DNA of 64,000 bases, from positions 62,001 to 126,000 of IMG/VR virus record IMGVR_UViG_3300020448_000002; one strand, 5' to 3'. Under the pieces are notes generated by a model. That model did no database searches. It had not been told where the DNA came from and saw nothing but the letters and a program-made list of their open reading frames with translations. Source of the DNA: a virus. The position numbers and the translations under genes are program-made. Below, piece after piece: positions 31,401-40,302 of this stretch (position 1 is its first letter; every line of letters starts with the position of its first letter).

Positions 31401-32717
31401 ACTGCAACTGTTGGTTCTATAACTTACTCTGGAGATAACGTTTCATCTTCAACTGTTCAAGATGCATTCCCAAGTAGCACTCCAACTTATACTACTTCTC
31501 AAAGAAGAGTAACTATTCAACATTCACATCATGGTATGCATGATACAGATAATAATGTTGTTATTGAAGGTGTTACATCTGAAGTATCACCAACATACTT
31601 GACATCATCTATATCAGATTCTGATACAACCATACAGGTTAATGATGCAACAGCATTCCATACCATTATTAATGGTGCTAATGTTGGTACATTAAATCTT
31701 GGTTATATTAAGATAGAAGATGAGATTATGTCTTATACTGGAATTAGTGGAACTGGTAAAACCATTACTATTAATGAAAGAGGACTAGCTGGAACTTCAG
31801 CAGTAAGTCATGCTGATGAGACAAATGTAGAGTGTTACAACTTAGATGGTATTCCTCTAATTGAAATTAATAAGACTCATACTAATATACAGAGTCCTAC
31901 TTTAGACACTTATGATCTTGCTACTTCTTCTATTGCTAGACTAGGTATTAGATCTGGTGCTACAAATGTTATTGCATCTCAGAACATACAGTATGAGATT
32001 CTTTCACCACAAATCCAGAGAATGACTCTTCCTAAGACTTTAATCACAGCAAGAGTTAATACTATTACTGGAACATCAATCAATGATGGTCAGTCATTAC
32101 CACAAAACTCATTCAGTAATACTGGAGAGTTCTATGATGTAAACCTAGGAGAAGATAATTACTTTGTTTCTCCACAGTTAATATGCTCTGCTCAAAATGA
32201 GTCTGCAGAATTAAGTGGTGCTAAGTCATTTAGAATGGATCTAACATTATTCAGTGAAAATAATAATGTAACTCCTGTTGTTGATACTGACAGAATGTCT
32301 ATTACTACAATCAGTCATAGAATCAACTCTCCTTCAGATCCTAATACTGCTCTGTTACCAGTTGGTGACGGACATAACGGAGTTTATATTACTAAGGTTG
32401 CTGACTTAAGTAATCCATCATCTTCTATTAAATTAATGTTTGCGGGTTATCGCCCATCTAACACTGAAATTAAACCTCTATATAGAGTACTACCTTCGGG
32501 ATCTACTGATTCTATAGAGACTCTAGGATGGGAATTCTTCCCTACTAGTGATGCTAAGATTCCTCAAACTTCTGAAACGTTACAATACTACGATTATGAG
32601 TATGAGGTTACAGGTTTAGATTTCTCACAATATCAAGTTAAACTTGTGTTTGTATCTCCAAACCAAGCATACTCACCAATCGTTAAAGATCTACGAGCTA
32701 TCGCTCTTGCTGTATAA
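25488..32717 (+). CDS. DUF4815-type tail/baseplate protein, 2409 aa
   Basis: The N-terminus (Y-Y-D-D-F-D-K-A-K-N-F, V-L-F-R-P-G-F-P-I-Q-A-R-E-L-T-Q, Q-N-Q-I-E) is the hallmark of the DUF4815 proteins that follow gp8 in marine T4-like phages. Further conserved-looking segments are R-M-K-P-R-T near residue 1420 with a nearby F-F-D-G, and W-W-D-P-L-A-Q-S-F near 1643. The C-terminal third contains a W-T-D/L-x-L module near 1930 and an L-T-S-S-I-S-D-S-D module near 2040-2110 like that in gp15. The gene is translationally coupled to gp8 and to the small gene after it (overlapping TAATG at both ends). It probably takes the place of the T4 gp9-gp10 region linking baseplate and fibres. That role is inference from position. 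Confidence 0.75.
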   Translation: MAQNTNLNVTPYYDDFDKAKNFYRVLFRPGFPIQARELTQSQSILQNQIENMGTHLFKDGSMVIPGQIGYDLNVNAIMIQESFLGADVESYRSQITGKIITGLTSGVKAKVLYSISSTESDKGYITLYIKYIESGGADNNQDTFTNNEQLITDTEITFGTTLIEVGSPFAQLLPTEATQVGSVAYVQEGVYFIRGFFVDVPYQYILLDQYGSNPKYRIGLEILESIITPEDDLSLNDNAAGTSNYAAPGSHRFRITTNLIKKLLTDEADKDFIELLRINGNKIEKLIDRSAYDELEKTMATRTYEESGDYVVSDFQITMRDGLNDGFNNGVYEVGDTTAQGNSAAESMYAVEFGPGTAYVRGYRLKTLSPTYVDIAKPRDTDASQNTIIPFTLGNYSKVSNINGFLNTAGSTISQAYQTVELRDRFTATPGDAVGNVIGYARVASLEFLQDPDNSFGNADDKYNMHLFDVQMFTVLHLASAQTISTGAADQRGSLVVGNSSGARGYLIDNVSAATHLSIYQVEGTFQKGEMVTLDGLNLDTITNVHTYKYSDSRQVCAKDENTSAVEFTADIVLEDLKFIQGATFTYDATGSAEKITGLNSNFAADLRPGDRIYFSETKYVDVDFVDPTNLASSNNSTIFTYSTQIVNVTPPGGSASPTGGTYNTLLRYRAKLWETEKATLLKAMPKTYVKTISDESMVVRRTFDAQTVAANAISITLPENEQFQAITNTAYSFTVMGSTSAAYPAGAQIPIDTVNTGAIGYTTFTSADRTTIQITNLDVTGDSGAITSVKVTASVSKNVTTKKTKSPTNMFVLKVNQTVQNLDKQNYQLTYSGVYGTRIEDVDLSLGITDVFNIHAVYESMDDADPVIPSITLVEPTFFETKSIVTGKTSGARARVVDFNSSTLKLSIVYLSGKFISGETVDGFNSSNIAIQGIINDSVGSIVEGSKVITDRYDLETGQTGFIYGISKLVRKKGVARPIRKVKIVLDYYSHAATGDYFAGQSYLDTAYADVPYYQEKFLPDFLDFRPGVRNLFTGTGSVASPAYVNAATLDFKHRTFPTAGSPSATLFDIPKVASDFRCDFDWYLPRVDKVFLLPTGEFQVVKGKSEQRPSPPDDLQDGMLLATLLHAPYGFDPSSDVVIQKSDNRRYTMRDIGKLEKRIDQVEYYTSLNMLESDTFNVEITDASGKSRLKNGFMVDDFTDHSKSSTTNPDYAAALSYSDGTCQSSHYTTNTSLLINESLSTNYQKTGPLITLPYEEIALITQSYASRVENVNPFNVFAYIGRIDLIPASDDWVDTNRLPVNVIDVEGDFEATSRSMNVDQSGFAPIQWGSWNTTWSGESTGAWSRWKEHTFANFVSGRGRRVMGSRTITSTTNQTRRGIRSRVVPRIDRQSMGDRTVSSTSIPWIRSRNIDVTVARMKPRTTFYSFFDGTKVGDYMVPKVLEVIKDPSTDSRTNSTPFVIGETVRGLTSGARFRVSAPNNFFTWNPYDDTDMPSSYSSTTNFINVDTESLAAQAVGQYFGNIQVGEVLVGDSGARAVVRDRRLMTDRLGQWKGSFFIPPPQVNTNPRWATGSRLLRLTTNADDSRTFGTVASAAQTEYAATGTLNTLQENVLSIRNADIVQDTVTQDRTVQTTRTETRQVGWWDPLAQSFLVDETGGVFITSVDVYFNAKDSNIPISMQIRTMSNGYPTTSILPFSDVTVTPDTIQTSETGAIATKFTFQAPVYIPQSIEHCFVLFSDSNEYQVWISRMGELDITGDRTISEQPYAGVLFKSQNATTWTADQYEDLKFVVYKAVFDTSVASQLTLNNAPLDIGNGGKIVLRTDPVQTYQPELQLVMNAVNSTLPYTVGARVYQKTTLAQGTIKTITDSNAGVLLTINDISGTWQSGSSTGGTIINRLVSSKTLATMAVTSASGDFTVGETITGNSASAPTAEVVSWTDGGGGAGTLTLKYVSTTFTASTEQITGGTSTKTATVGSITYSGDNVSSSTVQDAFPSSTPTYTTSQRRVTIQHSHHGMHDTDNNVVIEGVTSEVSPTYLTSSISDSDTTIQVNDATAFHTIINGANVGTLNLGYIKIEDEIMSYTGISGTGKTITINERGLAGTSAVSHADETNVECYNLDGIPLIEINKTHTNIQSPTLDTYDLATSSIARLGIRSGATNVIASQNIQYEILSPQIQRMTLPKTLITARVNTITGTSINDGQSLPQNSFSNTGEFYDVNLGEDNYFVSPQLICSAQNESAELSGAKSFRMDLTLFSENNNVTPVVDTDRMSITTISHRINSPSDPNTALLPVGDGHNGVYITKVADLSNPSSSIKLMFAGYRPSNTEIKPLYRVLPSGSTDSIETLGWEFFPTSDAKIPQTSETLQYYDYEYEVTGLDFSQYQVKLVFVSPNQAYSPIVKDLRAIALAV

Positions 32718-32938
32718 TGAAAGTTCCAATTAAAGACATTGAAAATTGGTATAAAGATGATGTAACAGGAGCAGTCTCGTGTTCTGATCGTGCTAAGTAT
32801 GAACAATACATGGCTGCATATAGAGCAGATCTGAAGGAAAAAGAAGATTTTAAGGCTTTACAAAATGATGTTTATAGCCTAAAATCAGATATGAGTGAGA
32901 TAAAATCTCTCTTGTTAACGTTAGCAAAAAATTCATGA
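32717..32938 (+). CDS. small conserved-context protein, 73 aa
   Basis: A charged protein with a predicted helical C-terminal half (about residues 35-70, leucines and charged residues in heptad-like spacing). The start ATG overlaps the stop of the 2,409-residue gene (TAATGA), and its own stop overlaps the next start (ATGA), so the three are translationally coupled. No family was recognised. An accessory or assembly protein for the neighbouring tail protein is possible but only inferred. Confidence 0.65.
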   Translation: MKVPIKDIENWYKDDVTGAVSCSDRAKYEQYMAAYRADLKEKEDFKALQNDVYSLKSDMSEIKSLLLTLAKNS

Positions 32939-33177
32939 CAATGGAAAAGATCGGTCAAGATCAAATGCTCTCCCAATTTAAAGAGAGATATAGTGGGTTG
33001 ATCAAAGAAAACCAGGAATTAGCTGGTAAAATTAAACAAAATGAAGTTCAAGCATTGAAACTTCAAGGTGCTATAGAAGCATTGGAGTATTATTCTCCAC
33101 CAGGTGACGACGCAGAATCCCCTCCAGAAATTGCAGAGGATGATGTAACTTCCGAGTCTCCTGAGTTAACTGAATAA
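32935..33177 (+). CDS. small coiled-coil protein, 80 aa
   Basis: Residues about 8-48 form a likely coiled coil (charged, with regularly spaced leucine and isoleucine), followed by a Pro/Glu/Asp-rich acidic tail. The ATG at 32935 overlaps the previous stop; an in-frame ATG two codons later (32941) is an alternative start. A factor-independent terminator follows directly, so this is the last gene of the gp8 transcription unit. No family was recognised. Confidence 0.65.
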   Translation: MTMEKIGQDQMLSQFKERYSGLIKENQELAGKIKQNEVQALKLQGAIEALEYYSPPGDDAESPPEIAEDDVTSESPELTE

Positions 33178-33185
33178 ATCATTTT

Positions 33186-33212
33186 AAAGGGGGACAGGAG
33201 TTCCCCTTTTTT
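33186..33212 (+). terminator. factor-independent terminator after the gp8 unit
   Basis: Stem AAAGGGG / CCCCTTT (7 bp) around a 10-nt loop, followed by a run of T. It lies 9 nt after the 80-residue gene and 7 nt before a late promoter motif. Confidence 0.85.
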
Positions 33213-33218
33213 AGTGAC

Positions 33219-33225
33219 ATAAATA
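33219..33225 (+). promoter_or_regulatory. late promoter motif ATAAATA upstream of the long fibre gene
   Basis: ATAAATA sits directly after the terminator and 39 nt before the fibre ATG at 33265. A terminator followed by a promoter marks a clean transcription unit boundary. Confidence 0.65.
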
Positions 33226-33264
33226 ACTTGGAAGCATGTTCTCATAGAGTTGTCCTAAAATAAA

Positions 33265-36200
33265 ATGGCAAATAGATTACAATTAAGAAGGGGTGGTGCA
33301 CAGGAATGGGCAAACTCAAACCCTACTCTTGCTCAAGGTGAATTGGGTATTGAGTTAGATACTGGTCGATTTAAGATTGGTGATGGAGTATCAGCATGGA
33401 ATACTTTGCGATACGAAAGACCCGTTGAATCTATATCTAATACTGCAAACACTCTTGTACAAAGGGATGCCGACGGTAACTTTGCTGCAGGTGTTATAAC
33501 TGCAACTCTAATTGGTAACGCTTCTACTGCTGCTAGACTTTCTTCAACTCGACAAATAACTTTATCTGATGACCTGAGTGCCACAGGAACATTTGATGGA
33601 TCACAAAACTTAAACCTTGCTGCAGAACTTTCTTTAGTTGCAACTCTTCCACATTACGATGGAACAGCTTCTTCATCTGGAACTTATAACAAAGTAACTG
33701 TAGACGCAAAAGGTAGAATTACCGCAGCGATAGACTATACTACAAGTAATAATGGAACGCTTGCTGATTACGGTCTAGACGGGACTACAGAGGGTGCTTC
33801 TGCTCAACCTTATGATTTAGACCTAGTTGCTATTGCAGGTCTAACAACCACTGGTATGATCGCTAGAACTTCTGGTGGTGCTATGGCAACCAGAACGATT
33901 ACTGGTACTGCAGGAAAAATACAAATTAATAATGGTGCAGGTGTTAATGGTAATCCTACTATTAATCTTATAACAACTACTGTAACTCCAGGTGATTATA
34001 ATACAGAATCTTTAACATCTGTAAGTGCTGTAGGTAGTAATAGTGAACCATTTGGAACTGAAACTGTAAACGCAGTTAAGTTCTCTGTTAATGAAGATGG
34101 AAGAATAACATCATCTACTAATGTTCCTATTGCAACTGCTACTGAAGGTAGTAAGTATGGTGCATTCAATGGTGCTACTAATTATGTAAGAGATAATATA
34201 ATTGAAACAGGAAGTAAGGTATATCAAGCGATTCAAGATATTAGTTCTGGAGGAATTGCACCAACTCATACAGATACATCTGATACTAACGGTTGGAGAT
34301 ATCTTGCTGCAGCTGCAGTAGAACAAAAAGGATTAGCATCATTTGCTCAAGAAGATTTTGACGTAGATTCAAATGGTCACGTTACTATTGCTGCAGTAGG
34401 AGTTGATAATAGTCAACTACAGAATAATAGAATTGGATTTGCTGATGGTAATACATTAGAGAATTTTGAACTAGATCAAGAATTAACTGCAACAACTGGT
34501 TATAGAGGATTTAACTATCTTAATTATATTAAGGTAAACAATACTTCTGGTAGTTTATTATTTGGTGCAAATAATACAGGAGATAGTGGAAATGGTGAAG
34601 TTGATATTAATGTAAAAACTGTATTCAGTGATCCTGATTTTATACTTGATGGTGCAACTACACAACAGATTGATAAGACTGGAGATGGTGATTTCAACAT
34701 AGAACTCACACAAAACACTGCAGTAGATAGAAACCTAACTGTAGCTTCTACTAACGCAGGTTCTGGAACTAGCACATTAACATTATCTGCAGAAGATGTA
34801 GTAGATATTGATGCCACTGCTGCAACTGGAAAGGTACATATAGAAACTATGAGATTCCAAGCAGACCATATTGGTGCTGTAGGAAATATATTAATTGACC
34901 CTAACGATGATAGAGACGTTAGTGGTCTAGTAACTATTAGAGGAAACTTACAAGTAGATGGAACGACTACAACAGTTAATTCAACAGTCACAACGTTGGA
35001 TGATCCCATTATTACTCTTGGTGGCGATACTGCTCCAGCTAGTGACGACGGTAAAGATCGTGGAGTTGAGTTCAGATACTACGACACTCAAGCAAGAGTT
35101 GGATTCTTTGGTTACGATGATAGCTACACAGACCTTGGAGGACACAGTGGAGGATTCAGATTCCTCTACGATGCCACAAATACCTCGGAGGTATTCGCAG
35201 GAACAGATGCAGGGATTATATCGGGTAATCTTAAACTTACAACCAATACAAACTCAACATCTAACACAACTGGAGATCTGGTAGTTGCAGGTGGTGTAGG
35301 TATAGGACAAGATGTTAATATTGGTGGAACAGTTGATATTGATACTAACTTAAGAACTCGTGGAACTACTAGATTTGATGATGAGGTAGTTATTCAAGGT
35401 GCTTCTAAGGACTTCATAATGAAGAACGGAAGTGGAACTGCAAAAATTACTGCAGGATCTACAACTGGTAATATTACTATGGAAGGCATCCTTGCTGTTA
35501 CAGGCAATGTAGATGTAAACACTGACAAGTTTAATATAACAGCATCCTCTGGTAATACTGCTATTGCAGGTACTTTAGTAGTAAGTGATGCTACTACTAT
35601 AAAGGCAGATAATAAATTCTTTAAGATTCAAACTGCTGCGGCTGCAGATAAGTTTACAGTTGATACAGATAACGGTAACACAGTTATATCAGGTGAATTA
35701 AATGTAAACTCAGCTGTCGATCTTGATACAACATTAAACGTAGATGGTGGTGCTACATTCCAAGATAATGTAACACTTAACGCAGACAATAAGATGTTTA
35801 AGATCCAGACAAATGGATCTGTTGATAAGTTTACAGTAGATAGTGATAATGGTAATACAGTTATTGCAGGTCAACTAAATGTAAATTCAGCTGTTGATTT
35901 AGATAATACTTTAAATGTTGATAACGCTGCAACCTTCCAACATAATGTAACTATCAATGCTGATAATAAGATGTTCAAGATACAGAACAACTCAGCACAG
36001 GATAAGTTTACAGTTGATACAGATAATGGAAATACAATTATACAAGGAACAGTTGATATAGTCGGAGTTACAACTCTTACTGACAACTTTACAGTTAATG
36101 GATCTCAGACAACTATTGGTAATGCTAGTAGCGATGTTTTGACTGTTAATGCAGACGCAACATTTACAGATGATCTCACAGTAAATGCAACCGTTGACTT

Positions 36201-39200
36201 TGATTCAACTCTAAATGTTGATGGTCAAGCAACCTTCCAAGACAATATCATCTTGAACGCTGACAATAAGATGTTCAAGATACAGAATAATAGTTCTGTA
36301 GATAAATTTACAGTTGATTCTGATAATGGTAATACAGAAACACAAGGAACATTAACAGTACAAGGTCAAACTAATATTATTGATTCACTTGTAATCAATG
36401 CTTCTAATGAGAACTTCTTAATTCAGAATGGTTCTGGTGTTAATAAGTTTACAGTTGATACCGACAATGGTAATACTAATATTACTGGAACAATAACTGT
36501 TGGTAGCACATCACAAATTAATTCTACTCTTGGTGTTACTGGAATAACAAGTCTAACAAATGCTAGTGATCAAACTATTACTGGATCATTTGGTCTAGAT
36601 GGTGGTGTAAGAGTTACTGGTGGTGTTGGAATTACTAAGAGACTTGCTGTAGGATCTGATGCAAGAGTATATGGTAATACTACATTATCTGGAACTGTAG
36701 ATATTGATAACAATACTGATGTATCTGGTAAGTTTAATATTAGCAATACTCAGGATGCCACAAGTTTTGCAGATAATTCTGTAGCATTTACTAATGATGG
36801 TGGTGCAAGGATTACTAAAAATACTTACATTGGTGGTGATCTTGTTGTTTATGACAACACTAACACAAGAGCTGCATTTACTGTTACTAATTTAACAGGA
36901 GATGGCGAGTTCCACAATGATCTTACAGTTGGAGGTAACTTAATAGTCAATGGAGCAACAACTACTGTTAACAGCACGGTCACAACTCTCGATGACCCTG
37001 TTATTACTTTGGGTGGTGACACAGCACCAGTCTCTAACGATGCTAAGGATAGGGGTGTTGAATTCCGTTACTACGACGGCTCTGCTAAAGTTGGGTACTT
37101 CGGATTAGATAGATCATCTTTAGAATTTGCATTCTTAACAGACGCTACTAATAATTCAGAAATATTTACAGGAACTGACGGTGCATTAAGAGTTGGTTCT
37201 ATTCATGTTACAGGTGCAGGACAATCTGTTGACATTGATTCAAATGCAAACATAGATGGAACTTTAACTGTAGATGGTCAAATTACATCTCAGGTAACAT
37301 CAGGACCTGCTCTTGTTATTCCAACAACTGATAAGATTAATAATCTAAACGCAGACTTACTAGATGGTATGACAACTGCGACTGCTGCAACAGCATCTAC
37401 AGTTGTTAATCGTGACTCATCTGGAGACTTTGCTGCTAATATTATTACTGTCGCAGCTGGAACTGGAGCTGGTGCAGGTATTCAAGGTAACGCACTTACT
37501 GCTGACGAATGGAAGACTGCTAGAACATTAACTGTTGACGGTGTTGTAAATGGAACTATAAGCATTAATGGTGGTTCAGATATTACACTTACAACAACAT
37601 TTGATGATCCTGATATAACTGGATTATCAGGAATGACTGGCACAGGTTATGTTGTAAGAACTGCTGCTAATACTTTCGCACAAAGAACTTTACTAGTTAC
37701 AGGAAACTCAGGTATAACACTTACCAACGCTGATGGTGTCTCAGGTGACACAACTATTAACGTTGCTTCTACACCTAACAATGCATCTGACAACTTAGTT
37801 TTACGTGATGGTAACGGTGACTTTGCTGCAGGAACTATAACTGCAAATCTAGGTGGTAACTTAACTAACACAAACAGTACTGCAAAGAATTTAACTCCTG
37901 CTGCTGATAGCACATACAATTTAGGATCAAATGCAGTTAGATGGGCTTATACCTATTCGGATAACTTTACTGGTGATTCAGCAACTATTACTCAAGTAAC
38001 TGGTGATCTTGGTGGTAATTTAACTAATACAACTAGCACCGCAAAGAATTTTGTTCCTGCTGCTGATTCTACTTGGAACTTAGGATCAAATACTGTCAGA
38101 TGGGCTTATACTTATTCAGATGCCTTCGTTGGTGATTCAGCAACTATTACTCAAGTAACTGGTAATCTAGGTGGTAACTTAACTAACTCAACCAGTACAG
38201 CGAAGAACTTAACTCCTGCTGCAGATTCTACTTGGAATTTAGGATCTAATACTGTCAGATGGGCTTACACATATTCTGACAATTTCACTGGTGACTCAGC
38301 AACTATTACTCAGATAACTGGTAACCTTGGTGGTAACTTAACTAATAACAACTCAACAACAAAAAATGTATTACCTTCTGCTGATTCCACTTGGAACTTA
38401 GGATCAAATACACAGAGATATGCATACACATACTCAGATAACTTTACTGGTGACTCAGCAACTATTACTCAAGTAACTGGTGATCTTGGTGGTAACTTAA
38501 CTAATAACAATACCTTTGCAAGAACAATTCTTCCTGCTGCTAGTTCTACTTGGAATTTAGGATCTAGTACAGCTAAGTGGGCATATGTATATGTCGATAC
38601 TATTAATGTTACCAACTCTATTACTGCTAATGTAACAGGTGCTCTTACAGGTAACGCTGATACTGCAACTGCCTTAGAGACTGCAAGAACTATCGGTGGC
38701 ACAACCTTTGACGGAACTGTTGATATTGTTCCTGCTACTGCAACACAGGCAACAAACCTTAACAACCATGATACTGATAATCTATCAGAAGGAACATCTA
38801 ATCAATACTATACAGAAGCAAGAGTTCAAGCAAAACTTGACAATGCTTATGATCAACTAAAAGCAATGTTATCTAATCTTGCTACTACAACAACATTAAA
38901 ATTAAATCTATCTGGAGATCCTACACCTGGTGCTGTTGTATCACTTGGATCTATTACAGCAAGTGGTCTAGGAGGATTCACAGGAGCAACAGGAGTTGCA
39001 ACTAATGGTGGAACTGGAGTTGGATTAACAGTTGATACGACTGTAACAAATGGTGCTATAACTGGAATCACATTAAATGCTGCAGGTACTGGATACTTAA
39101 TAAGCGATACTTTAACACTCACAAATGCTAATGCAGGTGGTGTTGCTACATTGAACCTTGGATCATTAGTAACTGGAACTGGTGGATTCAGTAATGCAAC

Positions 39201-40302
39201 AGCTGTTGCAACAACTGGTGGATCAGGAACAGGATTAACTCTTGATACTACAGTAGATGCATCTGGAGCAATTACAAACCTTGTAGTTAATGCTGCAGGA
39301 ACTGGTTATGCAAATGGTGAAACAATTACACTTACAAATCCTAATGCAGGTGGAGTAGCTACAACAGATACTCTTGTTGTTGGAACTGGTTACATTGATG
39401 GAACTGCAGTTGCAACAACTGGTGGTGGGGGAAGCGGTTTAACAGTAGATGTTACTACATCAGGTGGTCAAGTAACTGGGGTTGCAGTAAATGCTGCAGG
39501 ATCAGGATATGCTGTTGATGACACTATTACTATTACTAACCCTAACGGTGGTGGAGTACAAACACTAGGAACTATTGCTACTGGAGGAACAGGATATTCT
39601 AACGCAACTGCGGTTGCAGTAACAGGTGGTGGAGGATCTGGATTGACAGTTGACATCACTACATCAGCAGGAGTAGTAACTGGGGTTACAATCAATAATG
39701 ATGGAGTTGGTTATGCTGCATCTGATGTTGTTACTATTGCAAATGCTAATGGAACAGGTGCTAAGACTCTTGGTTCTATTACAACTGCAGGAACTGGATA
39801 TTCATCTGGAACTGGAGTTGCAACAACTTCATCTGGATCAGGAACTGGATTGACAGTTGATACTACAGTTGATGGAGATGGAGCGATAACTGCTGTTACA
39901 ATAAACAATGATGGATCTGGTTATGCAGCATCTGAAGTTATAACTATTGCAGGAGGTAGTGGAACTGCTCAATTTACTGTGTCAGCAATACATGGTAATG
40001 GAGCAACAATTCCTATATCTGCAGTGTTCAGTAACAACGCAACGTTTGATGTTGCAAGCATATTTGTTGATGCAACAATTAACCTTGCTACTGTATTCAC
40101 AGATGCAACCTTCTCACTAAGTGACATTACTGCAATGGAAATCGGTGGAACTGTAATAGGAGCAACTTCTGGAACTACTGGAACTATCACTGCTATGGAT
40201 AGCAGTTCTGTTACTGTTGATAATGTAGACGGATTCTTCAAATCTGGAGAAACTGTTGGTGCTAATGATGTTACTAACTTGACTATAAGTTCATTCGGAT
40301 AA
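33265..40302 (+). CDS. long repetitive tail fibre protein, 2345 aa
   Basis: Residues 1-50 (L-Q-L-R-R-G-G-A-Q-E-W, L-A-Q-G-E-L-G-I-E, D-T-G-R-F-K-I-G-D-G) match the N-terminal domain of major tropism determinant and related fibre proteins, which attach the fibre to the baseplate. Next are two copies of a module with T-L-D-D-P and D-R-G-V-E-F-R-Y-Y-D (nt 34970-35170 and 36960-37130). Between them lie five N-A-D-N-K-M-F-K-I-Q repeats (nt 35600-36460). Five 53-residue tandem repeats follow (nt 37849-38640), and five repeats of about 68 residues rich in G-S-G-L and G-x-G-Y form nt 38947-39990. The last 110 residues are unique. The modular, repeat-built body is typical of a host-recognition fibre; the receptor cannot be inferred. 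Confidence 0.8.
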   Translation: MANRLQLRRGGAQEWANSNPTLAQGELGIELDTGRFKIGDGVSAWNTLRYERPVESISNTANTLVQRDADGNFAAGVITATLIGNASTAARLSSTRQITLSDDLSATGTFDGSQNLNLAAELSLVATLPHYDGTASSSGTYNKVTVDAKGRITAAIDYTTSNNGTLADYGLDGTTEGASAQPYDLDLVAIAGLTTTGMIARTSGGAMATRTITGTAGKIQINNGAGVNGNPTINLITTTVTPGDYNTESLTSVSAVGSNSEPFGTETVNAVKFSVNEDGRITSSTNVPIATATEGSKYGAFNGATNYVRDNIIETGSKVYQAIQDISSGGIAPTHTDTSDTNGWRYLAAAAVEQKGLASFAQEDFDVDSNGHVTIAAVGVDNSQLQNNRIGFADGNTLENFELDQELTATTGYRGFNYLNYIKVNNTSGSLLFGANNTGDSGNGEVDINVKTVFSDPDFILDGATTQQIDKTGDGDFNIELTQNTAVDRNLTVASTNAGSGTSTLTLSAEDVVDIDATAATGKVHIETMRFQADHIGAVGNILIDPNDDRDVSGLVTIRGNLQVDGTTTTVNSTVTTLDDPIITLGGDTAPASDDGKDRGVEFRYYDTQARVGFFGYDDSYTDLGGHSGGFRFLYDATNTSEVFAGTDAGIISGNLKLTTNTNSTSNTTGDLVVAGGVGIGQDVNIGGTVDIDTNLRTRGTTRFDDEVVIQGASKDFIMKNGSGTAKITAGSTTGNITMEGILAVTGNVDVNTDKFNITASSGNTAIAGTLVVSDATTIKADNKFFKIQTAAAADKFTVDTDNGNTVISGELNVNSAVDLDTTLNVDGGATFQDNVTLNADNKMFKIQTNGSVDKFTVDSDNGNTVIAGQLNVNSAVDLDNTLNVDNAATFQHNVTINADNKMFKIQNNSAQDKFTVDTDNGNTIIQGTVDIVGVTTLTDNFTVNGSQTTIGNASSDVLTVNADATFTDDLTVNATVDFDSTLNVDGQATFQDNIILNADNKMFKIQNNSSVDKFTVDSDNGNTETQGTLTVQGQTNIIDSLVINASNENFLIQNGSGVNKFTVDTDNGNTNITGTITVGSTSQINSTLGVTGITSLTNASDQTITGSFGLDGGVRVTGGVGITKRLAVGSDARVYGNTTLSGTVDIDNNTDVSGKFNISNTQDATSFADNSVAFTNDGGARITKNTYIGGDLVVYDNTNTRAAFTVTNLTGDGEFHNDLTVGGNLIVNGATTTVNSTVTTLDDPVITLGGDTAPVSNDAKDRGVEFRYYDGSAKVGYFGLDRSSLEFAFLTDATNNSEIFTGTDGALRVGSIHVTGAGQSVDIDSNANIDGTLTVDGQITSQVTSGPALVIPTTDKINNLNADLLDGMTTATAATASTVVNRDSSGDFAANIITVAAGTGAGAGIQGNALTADEWKTARTLTVDGVVNGTISINGGSDITLTTTFDDPDITGLSGMTGTGYVVRTAANTFAQRTLLVTGNSGITLTNADGVSGDTTINVASTPNNASDNLVLRDGNGDFAAGTITANLGGNLTNTNSTAKNLTPAADSTYNLGSNAVRWAYTYSDNFTGDSATITQVTGDLGGNLTNTTSTAKNFVPAADSTWNLGSNTVRWAYTYSDAFVGDSATITQVTGNLGGNLTNSTSTAKNLTPAADSTWNLGSNTVRWAYTYSDNFTGDSATITQITGNLGGNLTNNNSTTKNVLPSADSTWNLGSNTQRYAYTYSDNFTGDSATITQVTGDLGGNLTNNNTFARTILPAASSTWNLGSSTAKWAYVYVDTINVTNSITANVTGALTGNADTATALETARTIGGTTFDGTVDIVPATATQATNLNNHDTDNLSEGTSNQYYTEARVQAKLDNAYDQLKAMLSNLATTTTLKLNLSGDPTPGAVVSLGSITASGLGGFTGATGVATNGGTGVGLTVDTTVTNGAITGITLNAAGTGYLISDTLTLTNANAGGVATLNLGSLVTGTGGFSNATAVATTGGSGTGLTLDTTVDASGAITNLVVNAAGTGYANGETITLTNPNAGGVATTDTLVVGTGYIDGTAVATTGGGGSGLTVDVTTSGGQVTGVAVNAAGSGYAVDDTITITNPNGGGVQTLGTIATGGTGYSNATAVAVTGGGGSGLTVDITTSAGVVTGVTINNDGVGYAASDVVTIANANGTGAKTLGSITTAGTGYSSGTGVATTSSGSGTGLTVDTTVDGDGAITAVTINNDGSGYAASEVITIAGGSGTAQFTVSAIHGNGATIPISAVFSNNATFDVASIFVDATINLATVFTDATFSLSDITAMEIGGTVIGATSGTTGTITAMDSSSVTVDNVDGFFKSGETVGANDVTNLTISSFG
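35600..36460 (+). repeat. five fibre repeats of the NADNKMFKIQ type
   Basis: Near 35610, 35779, 35954, 36258 and 36398 the fibre gene repeats a block of N/K-A-D-N-K-x-F-K-I-Q, a variable linker, D-K-F-T-V-D-x-D-N-G-N-T and a strand of the L-N-V-D-x-x-A-T-F type. The central copies remain very similar as DNA. Confidence 0.75.
37849..38640 (+). repeat. five tandem 159-bp repeats in the tail fibre
   Basis: Copies begin at 37849, 38008, 38167, 38326 and 38485, exactly 159 bp (53 codons) apart. Each encodes L-G-G-N-L-T-N, a variable Asn/Ser/Thr stretch, A-D-S-T-W-N-L-G-S-N-T, then W-A-Y-T-Y-S-D, G-D-S-A-T-I-T-Q. Copies 1-4 are nearly alike and copy 5 diverges after its first third. Confidence 0.9.
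38947..39990 (+). repeat. five GSGL/GxGY repeats at the fibre C-terminal region
   Basis: Five units of about 65-70 codons, each with A-V-A-T-x-G-G-x-G-S-G-L-T-V/L-D, a turn, V/I-N-x-A/D-G-x-G-Y, and a T-I-T-x-x-N-x-N/G-G strand. They are the same general GSGY module that appears in gp8 and the giant protein. Confidence 0.75.

Noticed and set aside
34524-35009. 161-codon open frame on the minus strand inside the fibre gene
   Set aside because: It is antisense to repetitive coding sequence with a clear fibre product; the Ser/Val/Pro-rich translation is the usual mirror of Thr/Asp/Gly-rich repeats and lacks a ribosome site.
37849-38640. Regularly spaced repeats considered as a CRISPR array
   Set aside because: The whole 159-bp unit is repeated and coding in frame; there are no short repeats separated by unique spacers.
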